A stretch of DNA of 64,000 nucleotides from contig NZ_KK211278.1 of assembly GCF_000621445.1 (NCBI RefSeq), positions 319,383 to 383,382 of the forward strand, written 5' to 3'. Each line of letters opens with the position of its first letter. Within the stretch, counting starts at the first letter, position 1. Positions 29,944-37,170 of the stretch are shown here, in pieces. The notes beneath the pieces are model-generated. The model worked only from the letters and a program-made list of their open reading frames with translations. It did no database searches and had not been told where the DNA came from. A program made the translations under genes and the position numbers. This stretch comes from Alkalihalobacillus bogoriensis ATCC BAA-922. Lineage in GTDB: Bacteria; Bacillota; Bacilli; Bacillales; Bacillaceae_F.

Positions 29944-31215
29944 ATGGCAACTGAAATTACAATGCCACAACTTGGTGAAAGTGTAACGGAAGGTACAATT
30001 AGTAAATGGCTTGTTTCACCTGGTGATAAAGTCAACAAATATGACCCGATTGCTGAAGTGATGACAGATAAAGTGAATGCTGAAATTCCATCTTCTTATA
30101 CGGGCGTGATTAAAGAGCTTGTCGTTGGAGAAGATGAAACTGTGGAAGTAGGCAAAGTCATTTGTTTGATGGAAGTAGAAGGTCAAGAACAACAACAAAA
30201 GGGACCTGAAAATACAAGTCCTAAAGAGCAAGTTCAACAAGAGCAACAAGATGACTCTGCTAAAATGAGATATTCACCAGCTGTACTTAAACTATCACAA
30301 GAACATAATATCAACCTTTCCCAAGTACACGGAAGTGGAAAAGGCGGACGAATTACAAGAAAAGACATTTTAGCTATCGTTGAAAAAGGTGGACAACAAC
30401 CAAGTCCAGCTCCAACACCAGCAAAAGTTGAAGAACCACAAACAACAACAACGGAAGTGAAGGTGGACCGCAAATCAACTGCGCAAGCACAACCTGTTTA
30501 TACTCAACAAGCTGGAGATATCGAAATTCCAGTGTCGGGAGTTCGCAAAGCGATTGCTGAAAATTTAGTAAGAAGTAAACATGAAGCACCACATGCATGG
30601 ATGATGGTGGAAGTGGATGTCACTAAATTAGTGCAATATCGAAACGAGCAAAAAGCGAAGTTCAAAGCGACAGAAGGAATTACCTTAACATTTTTACCTT
30701 TCTTTATTAAAGCTACGGTTGAAGCGTTAAAAGAATTTCCACAAATCAACGCGATGTGGGCAGGAGATAAAATCATCCAGAAAAAAGATGTAAACATATC
30801 GATTGCAGTGGCGACTGATGATGCGTTATTTGTTCCTGTTATTAAACAAGCCGATCAAAAATCGATTACTGGCTTAGCGACAGACATTCATAATCTTGCT
30901 CAAAAAGTCCGAACAGGAAAAATGACAAGTGCGGAAATGCAAGGTGGGACATTTACAGTCAATAATACAGGCTCATTTGGTTCTGTTTTATCGACACCAA
31001 TCATAAATCACCCACAAGCAGCTATTTTATCGATTGAGTCCATTGTGAAGCGACCAGTCATTGTAGAAAATGACATGATTGCGATTCGTAGCATGGTTAA
31101 TTTATGTTTATCTCTCGACCATCGTGTCTTAGACGGATTAATTTGCGGACGATTCTTAGCGCGTATAAAAGAAAAATTAGAAGGATTCTCACCAGAACAT
31201 ACTTCCCTTTATTAG
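29944..31215 (+). CDS. bkdB: Branched-chain 2-oxoacid dehydrogenase E2 (lipoamide acyltransferase)
   Basis: 423 residues: a lipoyl domain (1-about 78, lipoylated Lys43 in EVMTDKVNAE), a Gln/Pro-rich linker, an E1/E3-binding domain (about 110-145, VHGSGKGGRITRKDIL), a second linker, and the catalytic domain ending CLSLDHRVLDG with the active-site His and Asp. ATG 29944 is 7 bp after AAAGGAGG; ATG 29941 is also possible. Last gene of the operon before a strong terminator. Confidence 0.96.
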   Translation: MATEITMPQLGESVTEGTISKWLVSPGDKVNKYDPIAEVMTDKVNAEIPSSYTGVIKELVVGEDETVEVGKVICLMEVEGQEQQQKGPENTSPKEQVQQEQQDDSAKMRYSPAVLKLSQEHNINLSQVHGSGKGGRITRKDILAIVEKGGQQPSPAPTPAKVEEPQTTTTEVKVDRKSTAQAQPVYTQQAGDIEIPVSGVRKAIAENLVRSKHEAPHAWMMVEVDVTKLVQYRNEQKAKFKATEGITLTFLPFFIKATVEALKEFPQINAMWAGDKIIQKKDVNISIAVATDDALFVPVIKQADQKSITGLATDIHNLAQKVRTGKMTSAEMQGGTFTVNNTGSFGSVLSTPIINHPQAAILSIESIVKRPVIVENDMIAIRSMVNLCLSLDHRVLDGLICGRFLARIKEKLEGFSPEHTSLY

Positions 31216-31244
31216 AGACATGCAAATGCATGTTTCTTTTTTTT
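31215..31244 (+). terminator. Terminator of the bkd operon
   Basis: GAGACATGCA pairs with TGCATGTTTC, followed by eight T. Confidence 0.92.
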
Positions 31245-31280
31245 GTAATGGGACATGATAAAAACAGGAAGGTGATTGAA

Positions 31281-31718
31281 ATGAAAAAACATATAAAAAT
31301 AATCATCATCGTTTTTGTTTTGTTAATGGTGACCGTTCCCTCTGTTTCTGCGACAGAAGAAAGTAATACAAAAGAAGAAAAACAAAAGCATGAGATGATT
31401 GAATTACACATTCACATGTATTATCAATTATTAACAGAAAAATACGCACCAAATGAAGTGGTAAAGTGGGATGAAATTCGAAAAGAGCGACTGTTAATAA
31501 AGAAAAAAATATCAGAAGCTCGAAAAAGAGGAGAAGATGTAGAGTGGGATTATGATAATGATGAGTGGATTCAAACACATAAGCAATTACAGGAAGAGTT
31601 TTATCAAGCTGTAAAAAAATATGATGAAGATGAATTGCGCCGCATTATACCACTGTTAATTGAACAAGAAAAAATATTGAATGATTGGTATAAAAAACAA
31701 TTAAAAACACTAGAATAA
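31281..31718 (+). CDS. Secreted protein of unknown function
   Basis: 145 residues. A clear signal peptide (MKKHIKIIIIVFVLLMVTVP, cleavage after SVSA) is followed by a strongly charged, mostly helical domain rich in Lys and Glu. No cysteine or known motif is seen. GGAAGGTGA precedes ATG 31281. It lies between two terminators and is a single-gene unit. Confidence 0.75.
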   Translation: MKKHIKIIIIVFVLLMVTVPSVSATEESNTKEEKQKHEMIELHIHMYYQLLTEKYAPNEVVKWDEIRKERLLIKKKISEARKRGEDVEWDYDNDEWIQTHKQLQEEFYQAVKKYDEDELRRIIPLLIEQEKILNDWYKKQLKTLE

Positions 31719-31728
31719 AAAGAATGAG

Positions 31729-31759
31729 CCAAAAAGTTTGTTCAACTTTTTGGTTTTTT
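31729..31759 (+). terminator. Terminator after the secreted protein gene
   Basis: CCAAAAAGTT pairs with AACTTTTTGG, followed by six T. Confidence 0.9.
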
Positions 31760-31777
31760 GAATATTAAGAAAATTTT

Positions 31778-31869
31778 TTGGTGTAGCAGCGAAGCTTTGA
31801 AAGCTATTTCAAGAAGAGCGAAGGCTCCGTACTTCGCTTGAAAGAAAAGACGCTCCGCGTTTTTCTTAT
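31778..31869 (+). repeat. Dispersed structured repeat R1, copy c (full length)
   Basis: The most complete copy: TTGGTGTAGCAGCGAAGC, an AGCTTTGAAAGCT hairpin, AGCGAAG...CTTCGCT arms, and an AAAAGACGC-TCC-GCGTTTTT terminator-like end. It follows the terminator at 31729 on the same strand. Confidence 0.85.
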
Positions 31870-31896
31870 GTCTGTGAAGAGAATAGTAATAGATTG

Positions 31897-31957
31897 TTTA
31901 CAAATCGGAACTGTTACGATATAATTAATAACCGTGGAAAACGTAATGATTACGAAA
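31897..31957 (+). promoter_or_regulatory. znuA-like promoter with two Zur-like operators
   Basis: TTTACA (31897-31902), 17 bp, TATAAT (31920-31925). A first operator-like site spans 31902-31922 inside the spacer and -10 (AAATCG...TTACGAT arms). A second, AAACGTAATGATTACGAAA at 31938-31956, matches the Bacillus Zur box TCGTAATNATTACGA with one mismatch. Repression when zinc is plentiful is inferred. Confidence 0.8.
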
Positions 31958-31967
31958 GGGGATTATC

Positions 31968-33059
31968 ATGAAACAAAAATGGATCTTACTCACTGTTTTT
32001 CTATTTCTATTAACTAGTTTAGTAGCCTGTGGAAATGCAGTAGAGCAAGAAGAAGCTACGTCAGGTGAAGTGACACCTGTAGAAGAGGAAGTAACAGAGG
32101 ACGTTGTTGAAGAGGAAATTGAACGGCTGAAAGTTTATACAACACTATATCCGCTACAATATTTTGCTGAGCAAATTGGAGGAGAGTTCGTGGAAGTGAC
32201 GAATATCATTCCAATAGGTGCAGATGCCCATACATATGAACCAACAGCTAAAACAATGATAGATATTGCTGAAGGGGATTTGTTTATTTATAATGGGGCA
32301 GGAATGGAAGCATTTGCTGAGACGTTAATTGAATCACTGTCATCAGAAAATACCCAAATTGTAAAAGCGGTTGAAGGTATTGAATTACAAGACTATGACC
32401 ATGATCATTCGCATGGTGACCACGAACATGCACATGAAGAGGATGAGCATAGCCATGATGGGCACGAACATGCACATGGAGAAGATGAGCATAGCCATGA
32501 TGACCATGCCCATGAGGAAGATGATCATGATCATCACCATGGAGACGAAGATCCGCATGTATGGTTAGATCCGATTTTATCGATCCAACTCGCTGAAAAT
32601 ATTAAAACAGCATTGACAGAACAGTCACCAGAAAATGCCGATTTCTTTCAAGAAAACTTTGAAGCAATTCAATCTCAATTAGAGCAGTTAGATGAAGAAT
32701 TTAAACAAATGGTTGAAGAAGTAGAAAAGGATACATTTATCGTTTCCCATGCAGGTTATGGATACTGGGAGCATCGTTACGGTATTCATCAAATTGGAAT
32801 TTCTGGATTATCTCCGACAAACGAGCCTTCGCAAAAACAAATTGAAGAAATTATCCATATTGCCGAAGACTATGATATTAGCCACATTGCATTTGAACAA
32901 AATATATCTAACCGTGTAGCCGAAGTTGTTCAAAGTGAAGTTGGTGCAGATGCGGTTTATATTCATAACCTTGAAGTTTTAACGGATAAAGATGAAGGTG
33001 AAGACTATTTTAGTTTAATGAGAAAAAACATAGAAGCGCTTCGTACGATTCTTCAATAA
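31968..33059 (+). CDS. znuA: Zinc ABC transporter substrate-binding lipoprotein (ZnuA/AdcA type)
   Basis: 363 residues. A lipoprotein signal (LTSLVAC, Cys21) is followed by the cluster-9 solute-binding fold: TLYPLQYFAEQIGGEFVEV, GADAHTYEPT with a metal His, a His/Asp/Glu-rich loop at 143-197, DPHVWLDP, and VSHAGYGYW. It captures zinc (or manganese) outside the membrane. No permease or ATPase gene is adjacent in this window. Promoter and operators are noted separately. Confidence 0.93.
   Translation: MKQKWILLTVFLFLLTSLVACGNAVEQEEATSGEVTPVEEEVTEDVVEEEIERLKVYTTLYPLQYFAEQIGGEFVEVTNIIPIGADAHTYEPTAKTMIDIAEGDLFIYNGAGMEAFAETLIESLSSENTQIVKAVEGIELQDYDHDHSHGDHEHAHEEDEHSHDGHEHAHGEDEHSHDDHAHEEDDHDHHHGDEDPHVWLDPILSIQLAENIKTALTEQSPENADFFQENFEAIQSQLEQLDEEFKQMVEEVEKDTFIVSHAGYGYWEHRYGIHQIGISGLSPTNEPSQKQIEEIIHIAEDYDISHIAFEQNISNRVAEVVQSEVGADAVYIHNLEVLTDKDEGEDYFSLMRKNIEALRTILQ
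32418..32501 (+). repeat. Tandem 42-bp repeat in the His-rich loop of znuA
   Basis: Two 42-bp units (32418-32459 and 32460-32501) differ at only four positions and encode DHEHAHEEDEHSHD and GHEHAHGEDEHSHD. Confidence 0.85.
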
Positions 33060-33119
33060 TTGAGTCTGTAGGTGAGCCATCATGCAAATGCATGGAAGTG
33101 CACACCTTTGCCTTATCCT

Positions 33120-33300
33120 TCGGGCGTATGTTCCGCTATTTTGGGAAGAAGTAATGTTCCTCGCCGGCTATCGGACATTTGTTCCGTTATTGGAGTGAAA
33201 ACAGAGAAGTGTTGTTGCTTTTTTGGGCGATTAGCGGAACGTATGTCCGATAGAATTTAAAAATATGCTAGTTTACATGATATAGCGGAATAAATGTCTA
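33120..33300. repeat. Dyad repeat R2, copy B (four units)
   Basis: Forward units at 33120-33139 and 33171-33190 (TCGGACATTTGTTCCGTTAT); reverse units at 33231-33250 and 33281-33300. Spacings are 51, 60 and 50 bp around a centre at 33210. It lies between the convergent znuA and the small lipoprotein gene; nothing else is seen in 33060-33367 apart from the terminator. Confidence 0.9.
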
Positions 33301-33319
33301 CGATATGAGTAGATGACAA

Positions 33320-33356
33320 AAAGACCGCCCTCATATAAATAGGGGGCGGTCTTTTA
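33320..33356. terminator. Bidirectional terminator between znuA and the small lipoprotein gene
   Basis: AGACCGCCC pairs with GGGCGGTCT; T-rich on both strands. Confidence 0.88.
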
Positions 33357-33367
33357 AGTAATATGAG

Positions 33368-33505
33368 TTACATATCAACTTGTTCATTCATGTCAACAGG
33401 TTCTTCCATCTCGCCCCCGTCGATTCCTTCAGCGTCCCCACAAGCACCTAATATACTCACCGTTAATAATGTAGCAAATACAGTAGCAAAAAACTTTTTC
33501 GTCAT
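33368..33505 (-). CDS. Small acidic lipoprotein, 45 residues
   Basis: Starts MTKKFFATVFATLLTVSILG, then lipobox ILGAC with Cys20, then an acidic tail (DAEGIDGGEMEEPVDMNEQVDM). The ribosome site GGAGGCG lies upstream on the reverse strand; an upstream in-frame ATG at 33574 lacks one. Mature product about 26 residues. No known family recognised. Confidence 0.75.
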   Translation of the reverse strand: MTKKFFATVFATLLTVSILGACGDAEGIDGGEMEEPVDMNEQVDM

Positions 33506-33715
33506 AGTAACGCCTCCTGTTTTAATTTTGTGTTGCTTATAACACATATACCCGGATCCCCTCTGTAAAAACAAAATGAACAGAGTTTACAAGGTTTCTC
33601 ATTGTTTTCAACATTTTTTTAATACTTTTGAGACAGTCTAAGACGAAATGGTTGGTAACATGATAAAGAAAGGTTACAATAGAACATATAACGAGATTCA
33701 AGGAGTGAAGGGATA

Positions 33716-34138
33716 ATGGATTTTAACTTTTTTATAAACGATGTCGTTCAACAAGCAAGAAAAGATATGGACAATGCAGGTTATGAGCAATTAACGACTC
33801 CAGAAGATGTTGACCGTGCATTAAAAGCAGATGGGACAACATTAGTTATGATTAATTCAGTATGTGGATGTGCGGGTGGTATTGCTCGTCCGGCTGCTGC
33901 GTATATGGCCAATTATGATAAAAAGCCAGATCGTTTTGTTACTGTATTTGCTGGGCAAGATAAAGAGGCAACGGCTAGAGCTCGTGAATATTTTACAGGG
34001 TATGCACCGTCTTCTCCGTCTTTTGCTTTATTGAAAGATGGAGAAATCAAGATGATGGTTGAGCGATATGAAATTGAAGGGCATGAGCCGATCCAAGTCG
34101 TTCAAAAACTTGAAAAAGCATTTGAAGAATACTGTTAA
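33716..34138 (+). CDS. brxB: Bacilliredoxin BrxB (YqiW)
   Basis: 140 residues with the CGC active site (C50-G-C52, NSVCGCAGG). Bacilliredoxins remove bacillithiol from oxidised cytoplasmic proteins. The sequence tracks YqiW rather than YphP, and its place downstream of bkdB matches B. subtilis, here with about 2.5 kb inserted between. The ribosome site AAGGAGTGAAGGG precedes the ATG. Confidence 0.94.
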   Translation: MDFNFFINDVVQQARKDMDNAGYEQLTTPEDVDRALKADGTTLVMINSVCGCAGGIARPAAAYMANYDKKPDRFVTVFAGQDKEATARAREYFTGYAPSSPSFALLKDGEIKMMVERYEIEGHEPIQVVQKLEKAFEEYC

Positions 34139-34143
34139 AACTG

Positions 34144-34178
34144 AACGTCTCTATTGGAAAATTCCATTAGAGGCGTTT
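34144..34178 (+). terminator. Terminator-like hairpin after brxB
   Basis: AACGTCTCTA-T-TGGAA pairs with TTCCA-T-TAGAGGCGTT; the T run is short. Confidence 0.65.
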
Positions 34179-34276
34179 GTTATAATAGCTTATCCATTAA
34201 ACTTCTTATAAGTAGTTTCCATTCGAGGCAAGATAATGCTATAATATGTCAGGAATAAAAAAAGGAAGGTGTCACA

Positions 34277-34636
34277 ATGGAAGCTTTATATGAAGAACTT
34301 CAAGGGTACTTAAATATGGATGAGGAAATTTCCTTTGAAGAATTTTCAGCGTTTTATAAGAGAATATTAGCTGAGTTACCCGATAAACATGAAAGTTTTT
34401 CTGAAGATGAATTATGGAAAGCGTTATTCATCGTCGAAAATGTCATGTCCAATTCAGATGCACGAGCAAAAGAGACAAAAGGCTCCGAGTCTAAAAAATA
34501 TGTAAAAATGGCACAGCGATTACAACTATGGTCTAAAAACTTTGCCGGGCGCCTCCATGGGTTAGGATATACAGATGAAGAAGTAAATGCCCGTTTCGAT
34601 GCTATGTTTGAAGAAGGCCCTGTTAATTCTAAGTAA
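34277..34636 (+). CDS. Conserved-looking acidic protein of unknown function, 119 residues
   Basis: Soluble and acidic (MEALYEELQGYLNMDEEIS...), predicted mostly helical, with no cysteine and no signal. It has a good AAGGAAGGTG ribosome site, sits between brxB and a tRNA gene, and is followed by a hairpin. I do not recognise the family. Confidence 0.75.
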   Translation: MEALYEELQGYLNMDEEISFEEFSAFYKRILAELPDKHESFSEDELWKALFIVENVMSNSDARAKETKGSESKKYVKMAQRLQLWSKNFAGRLHGLGYTDEEVNARFDAMFEEGPVNSK

Positions 34637-34642
34637 TGAAAC

Positions 34643-34672
34643 AATAAGGAGCCCTATTAAGGTTCCTTATTG
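34643..34672 (+). terminator. Hairpin after the 119-residue gene
   Basis: CAATAAGGA pairs with TCCTTATTG; it partly overlaps the -35 of the tRNA promoter. Confidence 0.6.
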
Positions 34673-34698
34673 ACTTTTGGTTTTTTATGTTGTATTAT
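34670..34698 (+). promoter_or_regulatory. Promoter of the tRNA-Arg gene
   Basis: TTGACT at 34670-34675, 17 bp, TATTAT at 34693-34698, 18 bp before the mature tRNA 5' end. Confidence 0.65.
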
Positions 34699-34715
34699 AA
34701 TATTTGTCTTAACGA

Positions 34716-34790
34716 GCGCCTATGGTGAAATGGATATCATACGAGATTTCGGCTCTCGCGTTCTGGGTTCGAATCCTAGTAGGCGCGCCA
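34716..34790 (+). tRNA. tRNA-Arg (anticodon TCG)
   Basis: A full cloverleaf folds: acceptor GCGCCTA/TAGGCGC, D stem GTGA/TCAT, anticodon stem CGAGA/TCTCG with loop TTTCGGC (anticodon UCG at 34-36), T arm CTGGG-TTCGAAT-CCTAG, discriminator G and encoded CCA. A20 in the D loop and C35 agree with arginine identity. It would read CGA codons. Confidence 0.9.
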
Positions 34791-34805
34791 ATTACATAAA
34801 CATTC

Positions 34806-34836
34806 AGACTCTTGGTATATTCAAGAGTCTTTTTTT
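34806..34836 (+). terminator. Terminator after tRNA-Arg
   Basis: AGACTCTTG pairs with CAAGAGTCT, followed by seven T. Confidence 0.92.
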
Positions 34837-34888
34837 GTGTTTAAATTTACAAAGAAGCAATTTCGTTAAGGAAAAAGGAAGTGAATCT

Positions 34889-35854
34889 ATGATGGGTAAA
34901 AAAATACCGTTTACGATAGGCTATCGAACAGCAAAAACCGCGATTGGAACAGGTGTAGCGATTGGAATTGCACAACTATTACAACTAGATTTTTATGTAT
35001 CCGCTGGTATCCTTACAATTCTTTGTATTTCGATAACACGGAAACAATCGTTTGTTGTGTCGTGGGAACGATTTAAAGCTTGTATCATTGGGATGGCGTT
35101 TGCTATATTATTATTTGAAACTATAGGGTACCATCCTATTTCTATAATCATTCTTATGTTATTATTTATCCCTGTTGCCGTAAAGGCAAAAGCGAAAGAA
35201 GGGATTGTGACAAGTTCTGTTATTATCCTTCATTTGTATACGTTAGAAATGGTAAGTGTTGCGATTATTGTCAATGAACTTCTTTTAATTATAATTGGAA
35301 TAGGCGTTGCATTGCTCATGAATTTATATATGCCGAGCGTGGAAAAAGACTTGCGGAATTATCAAGACGTAATTGAAGTGAATTTTAAAATCATCTTAAA
35401 AGAAATTGCACAGCATTTACAAAAGGATCAGCATTTATGGGATGGAAAGGAAGTAACCGAAACGTATACTGCAATCCAAACCGGAAAAGACCTCGCTTTA
35501 AAAAATATCGAGAATCACGTGTTGCGATATGAAGATCAGTACTACCATTATTTTAAAATGCGAGAAAAACAATTTGAAATCATTGAAAGAATTTTGCCAT
35601 TTGTTTCTTCATTAGACGAAAAAGTTGTACAATCTCATAAATTAGCCTTATATTTAGAGCGTTTAAGTAAAGGGGTAACCCCGAACTATAGAGGCCCAAA
35701 ATTTTTAGAAGACCTTCATCAAATGAGAGATGAGTTTCAAACAATGCCGTTACCCCAAACGAGAGAAGAGTTTGAAACAAGGTCTGCACTGCTTTATATT
35801 ATGCATGAATTAGAACAGTACTTATTAATTAAACAGTCGTTAATGCACAAGTAA
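34889..35854 (+). CDS. yqjA: Aromatic acid exporter family membrane protein YqjA
   Basis: 321 residues: about four membrane helices in the first 150 residues (TAIGTGVAIGIAQLLQLDFYVSAGILTIL...), then a long cytoplasmic helical domain. Size, layout and neighbourhood match B. subtilis YqjA (DUF939). The substrate is not established. ATG 34889 follows AAGGAAGTGA; an open frame further upstream runs through the tRNA gene and is not used. Confidence 0.88.
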   Translation: MMGKKIPFTIGYRTAKTAIGTGVAIGIAQLLQLDFYVSAGILTILCISITRKQSFVVSWERFKACIIGMAFAILLFETIGYHPISIIILMLLFIPVAVKAKAKEGIVTSSVIILHLYTLEMVSVAIIVNELLLIIIGIGVALLMNLYMPSVEKDLRNYQDVIEVNFKIILKEIAQHLQKDQHLWDGKEVTETYTAIQTGKDLALKNIENHVLRYEDQYYHYFKMREKQFEIIERILPFVSSLDEKVVQSHKLALYLERLSKGVTPNYRGPKFLEDLHQMRDEFQTMPLPQTREEFETRSALLYIMHELEQYLLIKQSLMHK

Positions 35855-35921
35855 AAGAAGAATAATTAAGGATGAATAAGAAATAATAAGGGAAAAGAGC
35901 TTTCATTAGGAGGGCTTTCCA

Positions 35922-36443
35922 ATGTTTCGGTTATTTCTTATTTCGTTATGTTTTGCAGTTGCTTCACCAATATGGCCGATTGGTCAAAATCCGATAGTCG
36001 GTGACCCGTTTATTATCGTTAACAAAATGACAAATGAACTTGCTTATATTCAAGATGGAGAAATACAAAAAGTCTACTCTGTTGCAACTGGAAAAACAGA
36101 AGAGCTAACCCCAGAAGGAACATTTACGATTGTAGTAAAAGCGGTAAATCCTTATTATCGAAAAAAGAATATCGAAGGGGGGTCTAATGAAAACCCCCTA
36201 GGGTCTCGTTGGATAGGGTTTGATGCGTTGGATACGGATGGAAGGACGTATGGGGTGCATGGGACAAATCGACCTTCTTCGATTGGAAGTTATGTTACGG
36301 CAGGTTGCATTCGGCTACAAAATAAAGATGTGGAAACATTGTTTGACGAGGTGCCTTTAGGGACTAAAATTACGATTATAAATAGCATGGAAACATTTGA
36401 ACATGTTGGTAATCAGCATGGAGCACTAAAAAAACGGAAGTGA
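35922..36443 (+). CDS. L,D-transpeptidase (YkuD domain)
   Basis: 173 residues. An N-terminal signal sequence (about 1-20) is followed by a YkuD domain with YGVHGTNRPSSIG and AGCIRLQNKDVE, giving the catalytic His and Cys. The family makes 3-3 crosslinks in peptidoglycan or attaches proteins to it. No LysM or other wall-binding domain is present. AGGAGGG precedes ATG 35922. Confidence 0.93.
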   Translation: MFRLFLISLCFAVASPIWPIGQNPIVGDPFIIVNKMTNELAYIQDGEIQKVYSVATGKTEELTPEGTFTIVVKAVNPYYRKKNIEGGSNENPLGSRWIGFDALDTDGRTYGVHGTNRPSSIGSYVTAGCIRLQNKDVETLFDEVPLGTKITIINSMETFEHVGNQHGALKKRK

Positions 36444-36460
36444 CGTACACTTCCGTTTTC
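36431..36460. terminator. Bidirectional terminator between the L,D-transpeptidase and Prli42-like genes
   Basis: AAACGGAAGTG pairs with CACTTCCGTTT; the reverse strand continues with seven T and the forward with TTTTCC. Confidence 0.88.
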
Positions 36461-36468
36461 CTCCGCTT

Positions 36469-36564
36469 TTATAAGATAAACATAGCAGCTCCAGAAAAGA
36501 TACCTCCAACTACTAGCGTCACTATCATAATATAAATAATTAATTTTTGATATTTTCTTGGCAT
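36469..36564 (-). CDS. Prli42-like stressosome miniprotein, 31 residues
   Basis: Reverse-strand ORF starting MPRKYQKLIIYIMIVTLVVG and ending AAMFIL: a basic start then a single membrane helix. AGGAGGT lies 7 bp upstream of its ATG. Length (31), the K.QK.I.Y.M pattern and topology match Prli42, which in Listeria anchors the stressosome protein RsbR at the membrane. Too short for most gene finders. Assignment from memory of the family. Confidence 0.65.
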   Translation of the reverse strand: MPRKYQKLIIYIMIVTLVVGGIFSGAAMFIL

Positions 36565-36683
36565 GTATATGACCTCCTAATACAATACTCTCTTTATTTT
36601 ATCGTTATTTTGCTAGAAGGACAAGAGGGAATAAAAGGTGAAGCACGAATATGTTATAAGAAGGAAGATAGGAGGTCAATAAA

Positions 36684-37097
36684 ATGTCAAAATCAATCCC
36701 TAAAAAAATAGACCATATTGGGATAGCTGTGAAATCTATTCAAGACTCGTTAGCTTTTTATACTGAAGTTTTACAAATGGAATTACTTGCGATTGAAGAA
36801 GTGAATTCTCAAAAGGTGAAGGTCGCCTTTTTGCAAGTTGGGGAGTCGAAAATTGAGTTACTGGAACCTTTAAGTGAGGACAGTCCAATTGCCACTTTTA
36901 TAAAAAAACGTGGTGAAGGAATTCATCATGTGGCATTTGGGGTTTCTTCTATAGAAGATAGAATTCAAGAAATTAAAATAAAAGGTGTAGTTATGATTCA
37001 TAATGAGCCTGTGCCAGGTGCTGGTGGAGCTCAAGTAGCATTTTTGCATCCAAAATCAGCTCATGGGGTATTATATGAATTTTGTGAGAAGAAATAG
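36684..37097 (+). CDS. mce: Methylmalonyl-CoA epimerase (YqjC)
   Basis: 137 residues in two glyoxalase/VOC half-domains: IDHIGIAVKSIQDSLAFYTEVL and GIHHVAFGVSSIEDRI supply the metal His residues, and VLYEF the Glu. It interconverts methylmalonyl-CoA epimers. The yqjD-type carboxylase gene that follows in B. subtilis is missing here; yqjE comes next. Confidence 0.92.
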   Translation: MSKSIPKKIDHIGIAVKSIQDSLAFYTEVLQMELLAIEEVNSQKVKVAFLQVGESKIELLEPLSEDSPIATFIKKRGEGIHHVAFGVSSIEDRIQEIKIKGVVMIHNEPVPGAGGAQVAFLHPKSAHGVLYEFCEKK

Positions 37098-37170
37098 GGC
37101 TTTTTGCTTGTAATGTGCTGTATGAAAGGGTATTTTAAATGAAGAGAGTAATAAGATGGAGGATATACAT

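Noticed and set aside
33072-33260. 62-codon open frame downstream of znuA
   Set aside because: It lies in R2 copy B; no ribosome site or conserved pattern.
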